NCBI GenBank assembly: GCA_002403895.1
Contig: DHIQ01000137.1
Coordinates: forward strand, 327-23,264
DNA from: Candidatus Neomicrothrix sp. UBA4742
Lineage (GTDB): Bacteria > Actinomycetota > Acidimicrobiia > Acidimicrobiales > Acidimicrobilacustridaceae
Reading direction: 5' to 3'
DNA length: 22,938 nt
This document shows, piece after piece, positions 14,648 to 22,938 of this stretch (positions are counted from its first letter, which is position 1; every line of letters starts with the position of its first letter). A program made the translations under genes and the position numbers. The notes beneath the pieces were generated by a model that searched no databases, was not told where the DNA came from, and saw only the letters and a program-made list of their open reading frames with translations.

Positions 14648-15276
14648 TGGCCCGTCTGTCGGCCGACAACCTGGTCATCGCCAACGAGATCATCGGGCGC
14701 TACCCGGTGGCGAAGTCGGCCCTCATCCCGTTGCTGCATCTGGCCCAGGAACAGGACGGCTACGTGGCCAACGACGCCATGGTCCACATCGCCGAGCTGC
14801 TGGACGTGTCACCCGCTGAAGTGCTGGGATCGTGTTCGTTCTACGAGATGTTCAAGCGGGAACCGGTCGGTCGGTACCTGGTCAACGTGTGCACCAACAT
14901 CTCCTGCCAGCTCATGGGCGGGGAGGAGTTGTTGCACCACGCGGAGCAGAGCCTGGGCATCAAGGCGGGCAACACCACCCCCGACGGGTTGTTCACCATC
15001 GAGGACGTGGAGTGCATCGCGGCGTGCACCGAGGCCCCGTGCCTCCAGGTGAACTACCGCTACCGCCATCGCATCACCAACGCGGAGTTCGACCGGATGG
15101 TCGACGATCTCCGCAACGGTCGACTTGATGCCGAGGTCCCCCCTCACGGCACCCTGGCCCGGGTCCGCCAGTCCATCCCCCCTGACCGGCGGGCGGGAGT
15201 GGTTGCTCCCGACGACCGCCGCGAACCAGCTTGGCTCCAGACGGCGACCGAGCTCACGGGGGACGCGGCCTCCTGA
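14647..15276 (+). CDS. nuoE: NADH-quinone oxidoreductase subunit E
   Basis: 209 residues; a thioredoxin-like [2Fe-2S] subunit carrying cluster N1a. Ligands are Cys82 and Cys87 (CTNISC) with Cys123 and Cys127 (ECIAAC), spaced as in the family (Cx4C and Cx3C). About 50 residues beyond the usual core form an Arg/Pro-rich tail. Start and stop both overlap their neighbours by one base (ATGA-type junctions), so nuoD, nuoE and nuoF are translationally coupled. Confidence 0.96.
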   Translation: MARLSADNLVIANEIIGRYPVAKSALIPLLHLAQEQDGYVANDAMVHIAELLDVSPAEVLGSCSFYEMFKREPVGRYLVNVCTNISCQLMGGEELLHHAEQSLGIKAGNTTPDGLFTIEDVECIAACTEAPCLQVNYRYRHRITNAEFDRMVDDLRNGRLDAEVPPHGTLARVRQSIPPDRRAGVVAPDDRREPAWLQTATELTGDAAS

Positions 15277-16631
15277 TGGCGATCACTGACGCCCCCAAGA
15301 TCATCACCGGTCGCTTCGGCTACGACGACGCCCACACGCTGCGCCGCTACGAGGCGACCGGCGGCTACCAGGCCCTACGCAAGGCGGTGGAGATGTCCCC
15401 GGCCACCCTGATCGATGAGGTCAAGTCGGCCAGCCTGCTGGGTCGGGGCGGCGCCGGCTTCCCGGCCGGGGTGAAGTGGGGGTTCTGCCCACCGGGGGTA
15501 TGGCCCCGCTACCTGGTGGTGAACGGCGACGAGAGCGAACCGGGCACCTACAAGGACCGCATGCTCATGGAGCGCGATCCCCACCAGTTGATCGAGGGCG
15601 TCCTGCTGGCCTGCTACGCCGTCGGCTGCGGCCAGGCCTTCCTCTACGTCCGGGGCGAGATGGCCCTGGCTCAGGAGCGCATCGCCGCCGCCCTGAACGA
15701 GGCCTATGCCGCTGGTTACGCGGGCAAGAACATCCTGGGCAGTGACTTCTCCGTGGACGTGGTCCTGACCTGGGGGGCCGGGGCCTACATCGTGGGTGAG
15801 GAGACCGCCCTCATCGAGAGCCTCGAAGGCAATCGAGGCATGCCCCGGCTGAAGCCGCCGTTCTTCCCGGCGGCCAAGGGTCTCTATCTCCAGCCCACCA
15901 TCGTCAACAACGTCGAGACGCTGTGCAACCTGCCGTGGATCATCGCCAACGGTGGGGCGGCCTTTGCCGCCCTCGGGGCCGAGTCCTCCACGGGCACCCG
16001 CATGTTCGCCGTGTCCGGCCACGTGAAGACCCCGGGCGTGTTCGAGGTGGAGTACGGCGTCACCACCTTCCGCGACCTCATCTACGCCCCGGTTTACGCC
16101 GGCGGCATCCTGGGGGGCCGTGAGCTGAAGGCCTTCATTCCTGGCGGCGCGTCGGCCCCGTGGTTCTACGCCGAGCACCTGGACCTCCCGCTGGAGAAGG
16201 CGACGGTCGACAAGGCGGGCTCGATGCTCGGGTCGGGGGCGATCGTCGTGATGGACGAGACCACGGACGCGGTGAAGGCCTGCCTGCGGGTGGTGCGCTT
16301 CTTCGCTCGCGAATCGTGCGGGAAGTGCACGCCGTGTCGGGAGGGCACCAACTGGCTCGAGCGGATCCTGCAACGCATACTCGACGGCTATGGCCGTCCC
16401 AGCGATCTCGACCTGCTGATGGATGTGAGCGACAACATCAGTCCTGGCATCGTCTGGCCCCCGAAACAGACGACGATCTGCCCGCTCGGGCCGTCGGCCG
16501 TGTCACCCATTGCGTCGGCGCTGCAGCGTTTCCGTCCCGAGTTCGAGGCTCACGTGGCCCGCGGCCTGCAGTCTCGGGTGGCGGTGTCGGTGTCGTCCCC
16601 ATCTCGCGCCCCGGCGGGTTCCCATGGCTGA
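15276..16631 (+). CDS. nuoF: NADH-quinone oxidoreductase subunit F
   Basis: 451 residues; the NADH- and FMN-binding subunit. The nucleotide/flavin motif GRGGAGFPAGVKW is at 56-68, followed by VVNGDESEPGTYKDR and the glycine-rich GAGAYIVGEETALIESLEG. Cluster N3 ligands are Cys348, 351 and 354 (ESCGKCTPCREG) and Cys402 (TTICPLG). The frame is open upstream, but ATG 15276 overlaps the nuoE stop and matches the family N-terminus, so I choose it. The 3' end overlaps the nuoG start by eight bases. A Ser/Pro-rich tail follows the last conserved helix. Confidence 0.96.
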   Translation: MAITDAPKIITGRFGYDDAHTLRRYEATGGYQALRKAVEMSPATLIDEVKSASLLGRGGAGFPAGVKWGFCPPGVWPRYLVVNGDESEPGTYKDRMLMERDPHQLIEGVLLACYAVGCGQAFLYVRGEMALAQERIAAALNEAYAAGYAGKNILGSDFSVDVVLTWGAGAYIVGEETALIESLEGNRGMPRLKPPFFPAAKGLYLQPTIVNNVETLCNLPWIIANGGAAFAALGAESSTGTRMFAVSGHVKTPGVFEVEYGVTTFRDLIYAPVYAGGILGGRELKAFIPGGASAPWFYAEHLDLPLEKATVDKAGSMLGSGAIVVMDETTDAVKACLRVVRFFARESCGKCTPCREGTNWLERILQRILDGYGRPSDLDLLMDVSDNISPGIVWPPKQTTICPLGPSAVSPIASALQRFRPEFEAHVARGLQSRVAVSVSSPSRAPAGSHG

Positions 16632-19140
16632 CACCACGCTCGATCCCGCCGACGCCCAGCCCGCCGAGGGGGTGCCGGTCACCATCAACGGTGTCGAGGT
16701 GCTCGCCCATTCCGGTGAGTTGGTCATCGAGGCCGCCGAGCGCACCGGGACCTACATCCCCCGCTTCTGCTACCACCCGCGCATGGAGCCGGTCGGCATG
16801 TGCCGAGTGTGCATCGTCGAGATCGACACCGGTCGGGGTGCTGCACTGCTGCCCAGTTGCATGATCGAGTGCGCCCCGGGCATGAAGGTGGACACACGGT
16901 CCGAGGTCACCACCAAGGCCCAGGCTGGCGTGCTCGAGTTCTTGCTCATCAACCACCCGCTGGACTGTCCCGTGTGCGATAAGGGCGGTGAGTGCCCCCT
17001 GCAGGACCAGACCATGGCCTACGGGCCAGGGGAGAGCCGCTTCGTCGAGGAAAAGCGCCACAAGGAAAAGCCCATCCCCATCAGCGATCTGGTGCTGCTC
17101 GATCGTGAGCGCTGCATCCTCTGCGACCGCTGCACCCGCTTCGCCAAAGACGTGGCCGGGGACCCGCTGATCCATTTCATCAACCGGGGCAACGACACCG
17201 AGATCAACACGTTTCCCGACGAGCCCTTCTCGTCGTACTTCAGTGGCAACACCGTGCAGATCTGCCCGGTGGGCGCCTTGACGTCCACCAGCTACCGGTT
17301 CCGAGCCCGCCCCTGGGACCTCGAGCAGTCCGAGTCGACCTGCCAGGGGTGTTCGGTGGGTTGCCGGATCGCGGTGGAGAGCTCCCAGAACCAGGTCTTG
17401 CGGTACCAGGGGGTCGACATCGACCCGGTCAACTGGGGTTGGCTGTGCGACAAGGGGCGCTTCGGCTTCGCGGCCGTGGTCAGCGCAGAGCGCCTGAGCC
17501 AGCCGATGGTGCGCCAGGGCGACGCCCTTGCTCCCGCTTCGTGGGCCGACGCACTGGGCCGGGCCGCTGAGGCCGTGCGGGCGGCGACACCGACTGCGGT
17601 GGCGGTCCTGGGTGGGGCCCGCCTCACCAATGAGGCCGCCTATGCCTGGGCCAAGTTGGTCAAGGGCGTGGTCGGCACGGACAACGTCGACGCCCAACTG
17701 GGTGATGGCCTCCCCGCCGAGGTGGTGCTGGGTCTGCCCCGGGCCACCATCGACGAGGTGTGCGCACCGGGTGGGACGGTGATCCTGCTCGGCCCCGACG
17801 TCAAAGAGGAGCTGCCGGTGCTGTTCCTGCGCCTCCGCCACGCGGTGGTCCGCGACCGCGTACAGATCATCGAGATCAGCCCGGAGGCCGGCGGTTTCTC
17901 GTCCTATGCCACGGTGTCGCTGCACCCTCGACCGGGCGAGGCCGGGGCGGCGGTGCGGGCACTGCTCGACGGCACCGCCCCCGGAACCGACGCCGGCGGG
18001 GTGGATGCCGGTGCCCTCACCCGTGCTGCCGCCCTGGCCGGTGGCGGGCCGGTGACGGTCGTCCTCGGCCGCCAGTCGCTGGCCGAGTCGGCCGAGGCCG
18101 TCGTGGACGCGGCCGGCGCGTTGCTGACCCGCAAACCCGACACCCGCTTCCTCTCGGCCCTGCGCCGGGCCAACGTGCACGGCGCGCTGGACATGGGCCT
18201 GGCCCCCGGCCTCTTGCCCGGCCGTGTCACCCTCGATGCCGGTCGCGACCATCTTGCGGGGCGCTGGCCAACGGTGCCCGCCTCGCCAGGTCTGGACGCC
18301 GGGGCCATGTTGGCGGCCGCAGCCGACGGCCAGATCGATGTGCTGATCCTGCTCGGGGCCGACCCCTTGGGCGACTTCCCGGATCGTGACCTGGCCGCCC
18401 GTGGCGTGGCTGGCGCCCGCACGGTGATCGCGCTCGACCAGTTCGCCACCTCCAGCGTGGTGGCCGCCGACGTGGTGTTCCCCGTCGCCGGCTTCACCGA
18501 GGTCGAGGGCACCAGCACCAACCTGGAAGGGCGGGTGAGCGTGCTGAGCCAGAAGGTCACCGCGCCGGGCACGGCCCGACCCGACTGGATCATCGCCGCG
18601 GAGTTGGCCCTGCGCCTCGACGCCGACCTGGGCCTCGAATCCGTCGAGGGGATCCGAGCCGAGATCGCCGAGCTGGCACCGGCGTATGCCGGGGTCACCA
18701 CCGCGCGCCTGGCGGAGGCCGGTGCTCGCGACGGCGTCGTTGTCCCCCTCGGGACCGCCCCGACCCCGCTGGTCACGTTCACCCCGGGCCCGGCGGTCGA
18801 ACCGCCCGCCCTTGACAGCTACTCGCTGCGCCTGGTCGTGACCCGCAAGCTCTACGACGAGGGCACCCTGGTTCAGCAGGCGTCCTCGCTGTCCGGGCTC
18901 GCGCCTGGCACGATCCTGCGGGTGAACCCCTATGACTTCGATCGCCTGGGCGTGGCCAACGGCGACCAGGTCCGAGTTCACTCGCCCCGCGCCGAGGTCA
19001 CCGCCGAGATCACCGCGGATGACGGGGTGCCCCGGGGAAGCGCATCACTCCGTTTCAACCAGCCTGGGCTGGACGCGGCCGCCCTGCTCGACTCGATCGC
19101 CCGGGTCAATGACATCCGGGTGGAGACCGGGGGAGCGTGA
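16624..19140 (+). CDS. nuoG: NADH-quinone oxidoreductase subunit G
   Basis: 838 residues; the large iron-sulfur subunit. Ligands in order are: N1b [2Fe-2S] Cys49, 60, 63 and 79; the His111, Cys115, Cys118 and Cys124 set (HPLDCPVCDKGGEC); the Cys164, 167, 170 and 214 set; and a fourth cluster with Cys240, 243, 247 and 275 spaced Cx2Cx3Cx27C. This is the N7 pattern, found in some bacterial complexes I such as Thermus and E. coli but not in mitochondria. The remainder is a molybdopterin-oxidoreductase fold that is not expected to bind molybdenum in complex I. Its Ala/Gly-rich stretches are less conserved. The start is ATG 16624, inside the end of nuoF. Confidence 0.96.
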   Translation: MADTTLDPADAQPAEGVPVTINGVEVLAHSGELVIEAAERTGTYIPRFCYHPRMEPVGMCRVCIVEIDTGRGAALLPSCMIECAPGMKVDTRSEVTTKAQAGVLEFLLINHPLDCPVCDKGGECPLQDQTMAYGPGESRFVEEKRHKEKPIPISDLVLLDRERCILCDRCTRFAKDVAGDPLIHFINRGNDTEINTFPDEPFSSYFSGNTVQICPVGALTSTSYRFRARPWDLEQSESTCQGCSVGCRIAVESSQNQVLRYQGVDIDPVNWGWLCDKGRFGFAAVVSAERLSQPMVRQGDALAPASWADALGRAAEAVRAATPTAVAVLGGARLTNEAAYAWAKLVKGVVGTDNVDAQLGDGLPAEVVLGLPRATIDEVCAPGGTVILLGPDVKEELPVLFLRLRHAVVRDRVQIIEISPEAGGFSSYATVSLHPRPGEAGAAVRALLDGTAPGTDAGGVDAGALTRAAALAGGGPVTVVLGRQSLAESAEAVVDAAGALLTRKPDTRFLSALRRANVHGALDMGLAPGLLPGRVTLDAGRDHLAGRWPTVPASPGLDAGAMLAAAADGQIDVLILLGADPLGDFPDRDLAARGVAGARTVIALDQFATSSVVAADVVFPVAGFTEVEGTSTNLEGRVSVLSQKVTAPGTARPDWIIAAELALRLDADLGLESVEGIRAEIAELAPAYAGVTTARLAEAGARDGVVVPLGTAPTPLVTFTPGPAVEPPALDSYSLRLVVTRKLYDEGTLVQQASSLSGLAPGTILRVNPYDFDRLGVANGDQVRVHSPRAEVTAEITADDGVPRGSASLRFNQPGLDAAALLDSIARVNDIRVETGGA

Positions 19141-20354
19141 TGGGTGATCCACTTCTGATCGCGCCCATCAACGACTGGGGGGCGGTGCTGGCCATCGTCA
19201 TCGGCAAGGTGCTCATCGCCTTCGTCCTGCTCCTGGTCGCCACTATGTTGATGATCTGGTTCGAGCGCAAGCTCGTGGGTCACATGCAGAACCGCATCGG
19301 GCCCACCATCTCCGGTCCGTTCGGCATCCTCCAGTCGCTGGCGGACGGCATCAAGTTCTTCTTCAAGGAGGATCTGATCCCTGACCGGGCCCAGCGGGCG
19401 GTGTTCGTCCTGGCCCCGTTCCTGTCGTTCGTCCCCGCCTTCTTGTTGTTCCTGATCGTGCCCATCGGTGGCGATTTCAACGGCACCCACGACGGCATCA
19501 TCACCGTGTTCGGTCATGACACCTACCTGCAGGTGGCCGACCCACCCATCGGCATCCTCTTCGCCCTGGCCATGTCCGCGGTCGCCGTGTACGGCGTGAT
19601 GCTGGCCGGCTGGTCTTCGGGATCCAAGTACCCCCTGTTGGGCTCGGTCCGGGCGTCGGCCCAGATGGTGTCCTACGAGGCCGCCATGGGCCTGGCCGCG
19701 GCCGCCGTCGTGCTCAAGTCGGGCACGCTCAGCACGCACGGCATGGTGCTGGCCCAGTCAGTGGGCGGGTTCTCCAACGTCGTGCCCAACTGGAACATCT
19801 TGCTCACCGGTGTGGTGCCGTTCGTGATCTTCGTGATCGCCGCGACCGCGGAGCTGCACCGGCCGCCGTTCGACCTCGTCGAGGCTGAACAAGAGCTGGT
19901 CGGTGGGTTCAACACCGAGTACAGCTCGATCCGCTTCGCCCTGTTCTTCCTGGCTGAGTTCATGAACGTGATCACCATGTCGGCGCTGTTCGTGACCTTG
20001 TTTCTCGGTGGGCCGAGCGGGCCGGCGTTCCTGGGAACGAGCCTGGGCTGGCTGACCGGCATCATCTGGTTCTCGTTGAAGACGTTCATCTTCTTGTTCA
20101 TGTTCGTGTGGTTTCGGGCCACGCTGCCCCGGTTCCGCTATGACCAGCTCATGGATCTGGGCTGGAAGGTCCTCATCCCGCTGGCGCTCGGCTGGTTGTT
20201 GCTGCTCGGGGCCATCGACATCGGGCGCGACGCCGGTTGGAACCCAGTGGCCGTGGTGGCCGTTTCGATCGCCCTCCTCCTGGCCGGCTACACGCTCCTG
20301 CGGGCCGCAGTGGCCGGGAGCCGGGCCCGAAGACGGGCGGAGGTGGACAGCTGA
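19140..20354 (+). CDS. nuoH: NADH-quinone oxidoreductase subunit H
   Basis: 404 residues, about eight membrane helices. NuoH connects the quinone chamber to the proton-pumping arm. Conserved segments seen are FERKLVGHMQNRIGP (residues 41-55) and AELHRPPFDLVEAEQELVGG with FNTEYSS, the charged E-channel region. I choose ATG 19140, which overlaps the nuoG TGA and has GGGGGAG just upstream; a GTG at 19137 would add one Met. The stop overlaps the nuoI start at 20354. The C-terminal end after the last helix is short and basic. Confidence 0.96.
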   Translation: MGDPLLIAPINDWGAVLAIVIGKVLIAFVLLLVATMLMIWFERKLVGHMQNRIGPTISGPFGILQSLADGIKFFFKEDLIPDRAQRAVFVLAPFLSFVPAFLLFLIVPIGGDFNGTHDGIITVFGHDTYLQVADPPIGILFALAMSAVAVYGVMLAGWSSGSKYPLLGSVRASAQMVSYEAAMGLAAAAVVLKSGTLSTHGMVLAQSVGGFSNVVPNWNILLTGVVPFVIFVIAATAELHRPPFDLVEAEQELVGGFNTEYSSIRFALFFLAEFMNVITMSALFVTLFLGGPSGPAFLGTSLGWLTGIIWFSLKTFIFLFMFVWFRATLPRFRYDQLMDLGWKVLIPLALGWLLLLGAIDIGRDAGWNPVAVVAVSIALLLAGYTLLRAAVAGSRARRRAEVDS

Positions 20355-21013
20355 TGGGTTACCTCGACGGCTTCAAGATCCCCATCCTCCAGATGGGCCG
20401 CAGGCAGCGGGTCACGGTGCCGTACCCCGAACAGAAGGCGCCCGTCGCGTTGCGGCGCCACGGCCGTCACGTCCTCAACAAGTACGAGGACGGCATGGAG
20501 AAATGCATCGGCTGCGAGCTGTGCGCAGGCGTGTGTCCGGCGCGCTGCATCTACGTGCGCGGTGCCGACAATCCGGTCGACGAGCCGGTGTCGCCCGGGG
20601 AGCGTTACGGCTTCATCTACGAGATCAACTACCTCCGGTGCATCCACTGCGATCTGTGTGTGGAGGCCTGCCCCACCGAGGCCATCACCGAGACGAAGCT
20701 CTTCGAGTTCTCGTTCACCAGCCGTCAGGACGCGATCTACACCAAAGACGAGCTGCTGGTCGACGACGAAGGCCGACCGCGTCATCTCCCCTGGGAGGAC
20801 TGGCGACCAGGCGAGGACGAGCACACCTCGGCCTGGATGCGGGCCACCGCTCCGGCGGGAAACGCCGCGTTCGAGGGCCGGGTCGCCTGGTCGGGTGAGC
20901 TGGGCTACGGCGTGCGCGAGCCCGAATTGGGCCAGGAACACGAGGACCCCGCACCCGAGCCGGAGCCCGAGTCCCACGGTGATGGGCCCGACGCGCACGA
21001 CGGGGGGCATTGA
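20354..21013 (+). CDS. nuoI: NADH-quinone oxidoreductase subunit I
   Basis: 219 residues; a peripheral-arm ferredoxin-like subunit with clusters N6a and N6b. Motifs are CIGCELCAGVCP (Cys51, 54, 57, 61) and CIHCDLCVEACP (Cys96, 99, 102, 106). The last 60 or so residues form an acidic, Pro/Glu/His-rich tail beyond the core. The frame is open upstream within nuoH, but ATG 20354 overlaps the nuoH stop and gives the standard N-terminus (MGYLDGFKIP). Confidence 0.96.
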   Translation: MGYLDGFKIPILQMGRRQRVTVPYPEQKAPVALRRHGRHVLNKYEDGMEKCIGCELCAGVCPARCIYVRGADNPVDEPVSPGERYGFIYEINYLRCIHCDLCVEACPTEAITETKLFEFSFTSRQDAIYTKDELLVDDEGRPRHLPWEDWRPGEDEHTSAWMRATAPAGNAAFEGRVAWSGELGYGVREPELGQEHEDPAPEPEPESHGDGPDAHDGGH

Positions 21014-21016
21014 GCC

Positions 21017-21595
21017 GTGGAAACAGCCATCTTCATCGTGTGCGCGGCGGTCGTGCTGACCGGTGCTCTCGGGGTGGTGATCTCCCGGAACCCGGTGCAC
21101 TCCGCCCTGAGCCTCGTCGCCACCCTGTTCGGCGTGGCGGTGTTGTTCCTCAACCAGAACGCGCAGCTCCTGGCCGCCGTCCAGGTCATCGTCTACACGG
21201 GCGCCATCGTGGTGCTCATCCTGTTCGTCTTGATGCTGTTGGGCGTGGACCCGGAAGAGGATCTGAGCGACGAGCCCATCATCGGGCAGCGGATTCTGGC
21301 CGGCGTGGCCGGGCTGGCGCTGCTGGCCTCGGTGCTGGTGGTGTTCATCCAGGGCGGCGAGCAGGTCGCCACCGGCCAACGCTCGGCCACCGCCGCGCTG
21401 TCGAAGGATCTGTCCAACATCGCCCAGCTGGGCCGCACCATCTTCACCACCTGGATCTTCGCCTTCGAGATCACGGCCGGGTTGTTGACCATCGCCGTCG
21501 TCGGTGCCGTCGTCCTGTCACGTCGTCCCGACCACTATGAGCCGATCCCCGAGGCTGAGTCCACGGACGACGACACGGCGGAGGAGTTGGCATGA
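21017..21595 (+). CDS. nuoJ: NADH-quinone oxidoreductase subunit J
   Basis: 192 residues with five predicted membrane helices. The third-helix segment [20 protein letters not shown] (56-75) is characteristic; its equivalent contains the pi-bulge that switches during turnover in studied complexes. The start is GTG 21017, three bases after the nuoI stop. The stop overlaps the nuoK ATG. An acidic tail follows the last helix. Confidence 0.95.
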   Translation: METAIFIVCAAVVLTGALGVVISRNPVHSALSLVATLFGVAVLFLNQNAQLLAAVQVIVYTGAIVVLILFVLMLLGVDPEEDLSDEPIIGQRILAGVAGLALLASVLVVFIQGGEQVATGQRSATAALSKDLSNIAQLGRTIFTTWIFAFEITAGLLTIAVVGAVVLSRRPDHYEPIPEAESTDDDTAEELA

Positions 21596-21921
21596 CCCTG
21601 GCGTCGTTGTCGATCAACCCCCTCTCGCCCGTCTGGTATCTCGTGCTGGGGGCGTTCCTGTTCACCATCGGCGCCGTGGGCCTGCTGATCCGCCGTAACC
21701 CGCTGGTCATGCTCATGTGCGTCGAGCTCATGCTCAACGCCGTGAACCTCACGTTCGTCACCTTCGGCACCATGCTCAACGACATCGGGGGCCAGGTGAT
21801 CGTGTTCTTCGTGCTGGTGGTGGCCGCCGCCGAGGTCGTGGTGGGGCTGGCCATCATCGTGGCCGTCTCCCGTCGCCGCCCCGGCGCCAACGCCGACGAC
21901 ATCTCGTTGCTCAGGGGATAG
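21592..21921 (+). CDS. nuoK: NADH-quinone oxidoreductase subunit K
   Basis: 109 residues, three membrane helices. Two buried glutamates essential for proton transfer in E. coli NuoK (E36, E72) are present here as E45 (CVELMLNA) and E81 ([10 protein letters not shown]), with the same 36-residue spacing. The N-terminus is about nine residues longer than in E. coli. ATG 21592 overlaps the nuoJ stop. Confidence 0.96.
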   Translation: MTLASLSINPLSPVWYLVLGAFLFTIGAVGLLIRRNPLVMLMCVELMLNAVNLTFVTFGTMLNDIGGQVIVFFVLVVAAAEVVVGLAIIVAVSRRRPGANADDISLLRG

Positions 21922-21933
21922 GACGCCGTCGCG

Positions 21934-22938
21934 ATGGTCTCTCTGGTCTGGTTGATCCCTGCCCTGCCGCTGGCCGGTTTTGTGTTGGTGCTGCTGTTCG
22001 GTAAGCGCCTGGGCGAGCCGGCGTCGGGCTGGCTGGCAACGGCCATGGTGGCCGGCGCCTTCGTGGTGGCGGTGGTGGCGTTCGTGGGGCTCCACAACGA
22101 GCCCGACCACGCCTACACCCAGACGCTGTTCACCTGGATTCCCGCCGGCAGCTTCACCGTCGATTTCGGGTTCCTGTTCGACCCGCTCTCGAGCGCCGTG
22201 ATCCTGTTCGTCACCGGTGTGAGTGCCCTGATCCATCTGTATTCGATCGGGTACATGCACGGCGACAAGCGCTTCCCCCAGTTCTTCTTGTACCTGAACC
22301 TGTTCGTCTTCTCCATGCTGATGCTGGTGTTGGGCGACAACATGCTCATCACCTTCCTGGGATGGGAGGGCGTAGGAGTGTGTTCGTACTTCCTCATCTC
22401 GTTCTGGTTCGAGAAGCCCGCCAACTCCTCAGCCGCCAAGAAGGCCTTCATCACCAACCGCGTCGGTGACTGGGGCTTCATGGTCGGCATCTTCGTCACC
22501 TGGTTTACGTTCGGGACGATCCGATACACGCAGTTCCTGCCAGTCTCCCAGGGCACTGCCGCCACCACCGCGACGGTCATCTCGGTGATGTTGTTCATCG
22601 GGGCGGTGGGCAAGTCCGCCCAGCTCCCGTTGTACCTGTGGCTCCCCGACGCCATGGCCGGCCCGACACCGGTCTCCGCCCTGATCCACGCCGCCACCAT
22701 GGTCACGGCCGGCGTCTACCTCATGGTGCGGGTCAACCCGATGCTGCACGCCGCCTCGCCCTGGGTCCCGACCATGATCGCCTGGATCGGCGTGGGCACC
22801 GCGCTGTTCGCCGCCACCATCGCCATCGCCCAGCACGACATCAAGAAGGTGCTGGCCTACTCCACCATCTCGCAGCTCGGCTACATGTTCCTGGCCTGCG
22901 GCATCGGAGCCTATTCCGCCGGCATCTTCCACCTCATG
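21934..22938 (+). CDS. nuoL: NADH-quinone oxidoreductase subunit L, 3' partial
   Basis: 335 codons are present with no stop; the gene continues past the right edge (full family length is about 600-650 residues). It is an antiporter-like proton-pumping subunit. The key charged residues are Glu145 (FLGWEGVGVCSYFLI) and Lys227 (GAVGKSAQLPLYLWLPDAMA), followed by GPTPVSALIHAATMVTAG and the later-helix lysines of HDIKKVLAYSTISQLGYM. ATG 21934 lies 12 bases after the nuoK stop. nuoM and nuoN are expected next. Confidence 0.96.
   Translation, partial: MVSLVWLIPALPLAGFVLVLLFGKRLGEPASGWLATAMVAGAFVVAVVAFVGLHNEPDHAYTQTLFTWIPAGSFTVDFGFLFDPLSSAVILFVTGVSALIHLYSIGYMHGDKRFPQFFLYLNLFVFSMLMLVLGDNMLITFLGWEGVGVCSYFLISFWFEKPANSSAAKKAFITNRVGDWGFMVGIFVTWFTFGTIRYTQFLPVSQGTAATTATVISVMLFIGAVGKSAQLPLYLWLPDAMAGPTPVSALIHAATMVTAGVYLMVRVNPMLHAASPWVPTMIAWIGVGTALFAATIAIAQHDIKKVLAYSTISQLGYMFLACGIGAYSAGIFHLM

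Noticed and set aside
16438..18981. Very long open frame on the minus strand (847 codons) opposite nuoF/nuoG
   Set aside because: It is a GC-rich shadow of nuoG. The translation is Gly/Arg/His-rich with no domain, and the plus-strand frame has unmistakable complex I motifs.
16624..19140. Possibility that the large Fe-S protein is a formate dehydrogenase or nitrate reductase alpha subunit
   Set aside because: The N-terminal [2Fe-2S] and His-Cys cluster motifs plus position between nuoF and nuoH identify NuoG. The Cx2Cx3Cx27C motif is the known N7 site.
20237..20353. Earlier start for nuoI inside nuoH
   Set aside because: It would overlap nuoH by over 100 bases. ATG 20354 overlaps the nuoH stop and gives the normal NuoI N-terminus.

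Overview
The window is a GC-rich, tightly packed stretch of a bacterial chromosome. It holds the end of a tetrapyrrole (heme) biosynthesis cluster, a menaquinone-tailoring gene, a complete cytochrome bc-type quinol oxidase locus, and most of an NADH dehydrogenase (complex I, nuo) operon. High GC, frequent GTG starts, TANNNT-type -10 boxes placed for leaderless mRNAs, a CobA-HemD fusion followed by hemB and hemL, and a MenJ-like reductase all suggest an actinobacterium. Cytochrome b is split as in b6f complexes, unlike the fused QcrB of Mycobacterium and Streptomyces. That points away from those lineages and fits a deep-branching class such as Acidimicrobiia. The class assignment is an inference made without any database search.

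Layout. 1-1202: 3' part of a uroporphyrinogen-III methyltransferase/synthase fusion. 1203-1402: an intergenic region with a 24-codon relic of a HAD-family hydrolase gene and a probable leaderless hemB promoter. 1403-3666: hemB and hemL, translationally coupled. 3690-5836, minus strand: a membrane-anchored monoheme cytochrome c followed by a MenJ-like geranylgeranyl reductase, which has its own probable leaderless promoter. 5837-6128: a divergent regulatory region. 6129-11620, plus strand: a small membrane protein, a two-cluster ferredoxin, cytochrome b6-like protein, subunit IV-like protein, Rieske protein, membrane-anchored diheme cytochrome c, and a 330-residue membrane protein of unknown function. 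11626-22938: nuoA to nuoL in the standard order; nuoL runs off the right edge.

How it fits together. Complex I would reduce menaquinone using NADH. The b6/Rieske/diheme complex would oxidise menaquinol and pass electrons to c-type cytochromes, possibly including the divergently encoded one. MenJ would partly saturate the menaquinone tail. HemB, HemL and HemD would supply heme to the cytochromes. The bc locus departs most from the textbook. It encodes a ferredoxin and two unrecognised membrane proteins, carries a b6f/Bacillus-type cysteine for a covalent heme at the inner quinone site, and has a Qo motif without the usual glutamate. A short HLLKRS-like motif is shared between its subunit IV and the divergent cytochrome c. 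I saw no tRNA, rRNA, CRISPR array, insertion sequence or phage gene.
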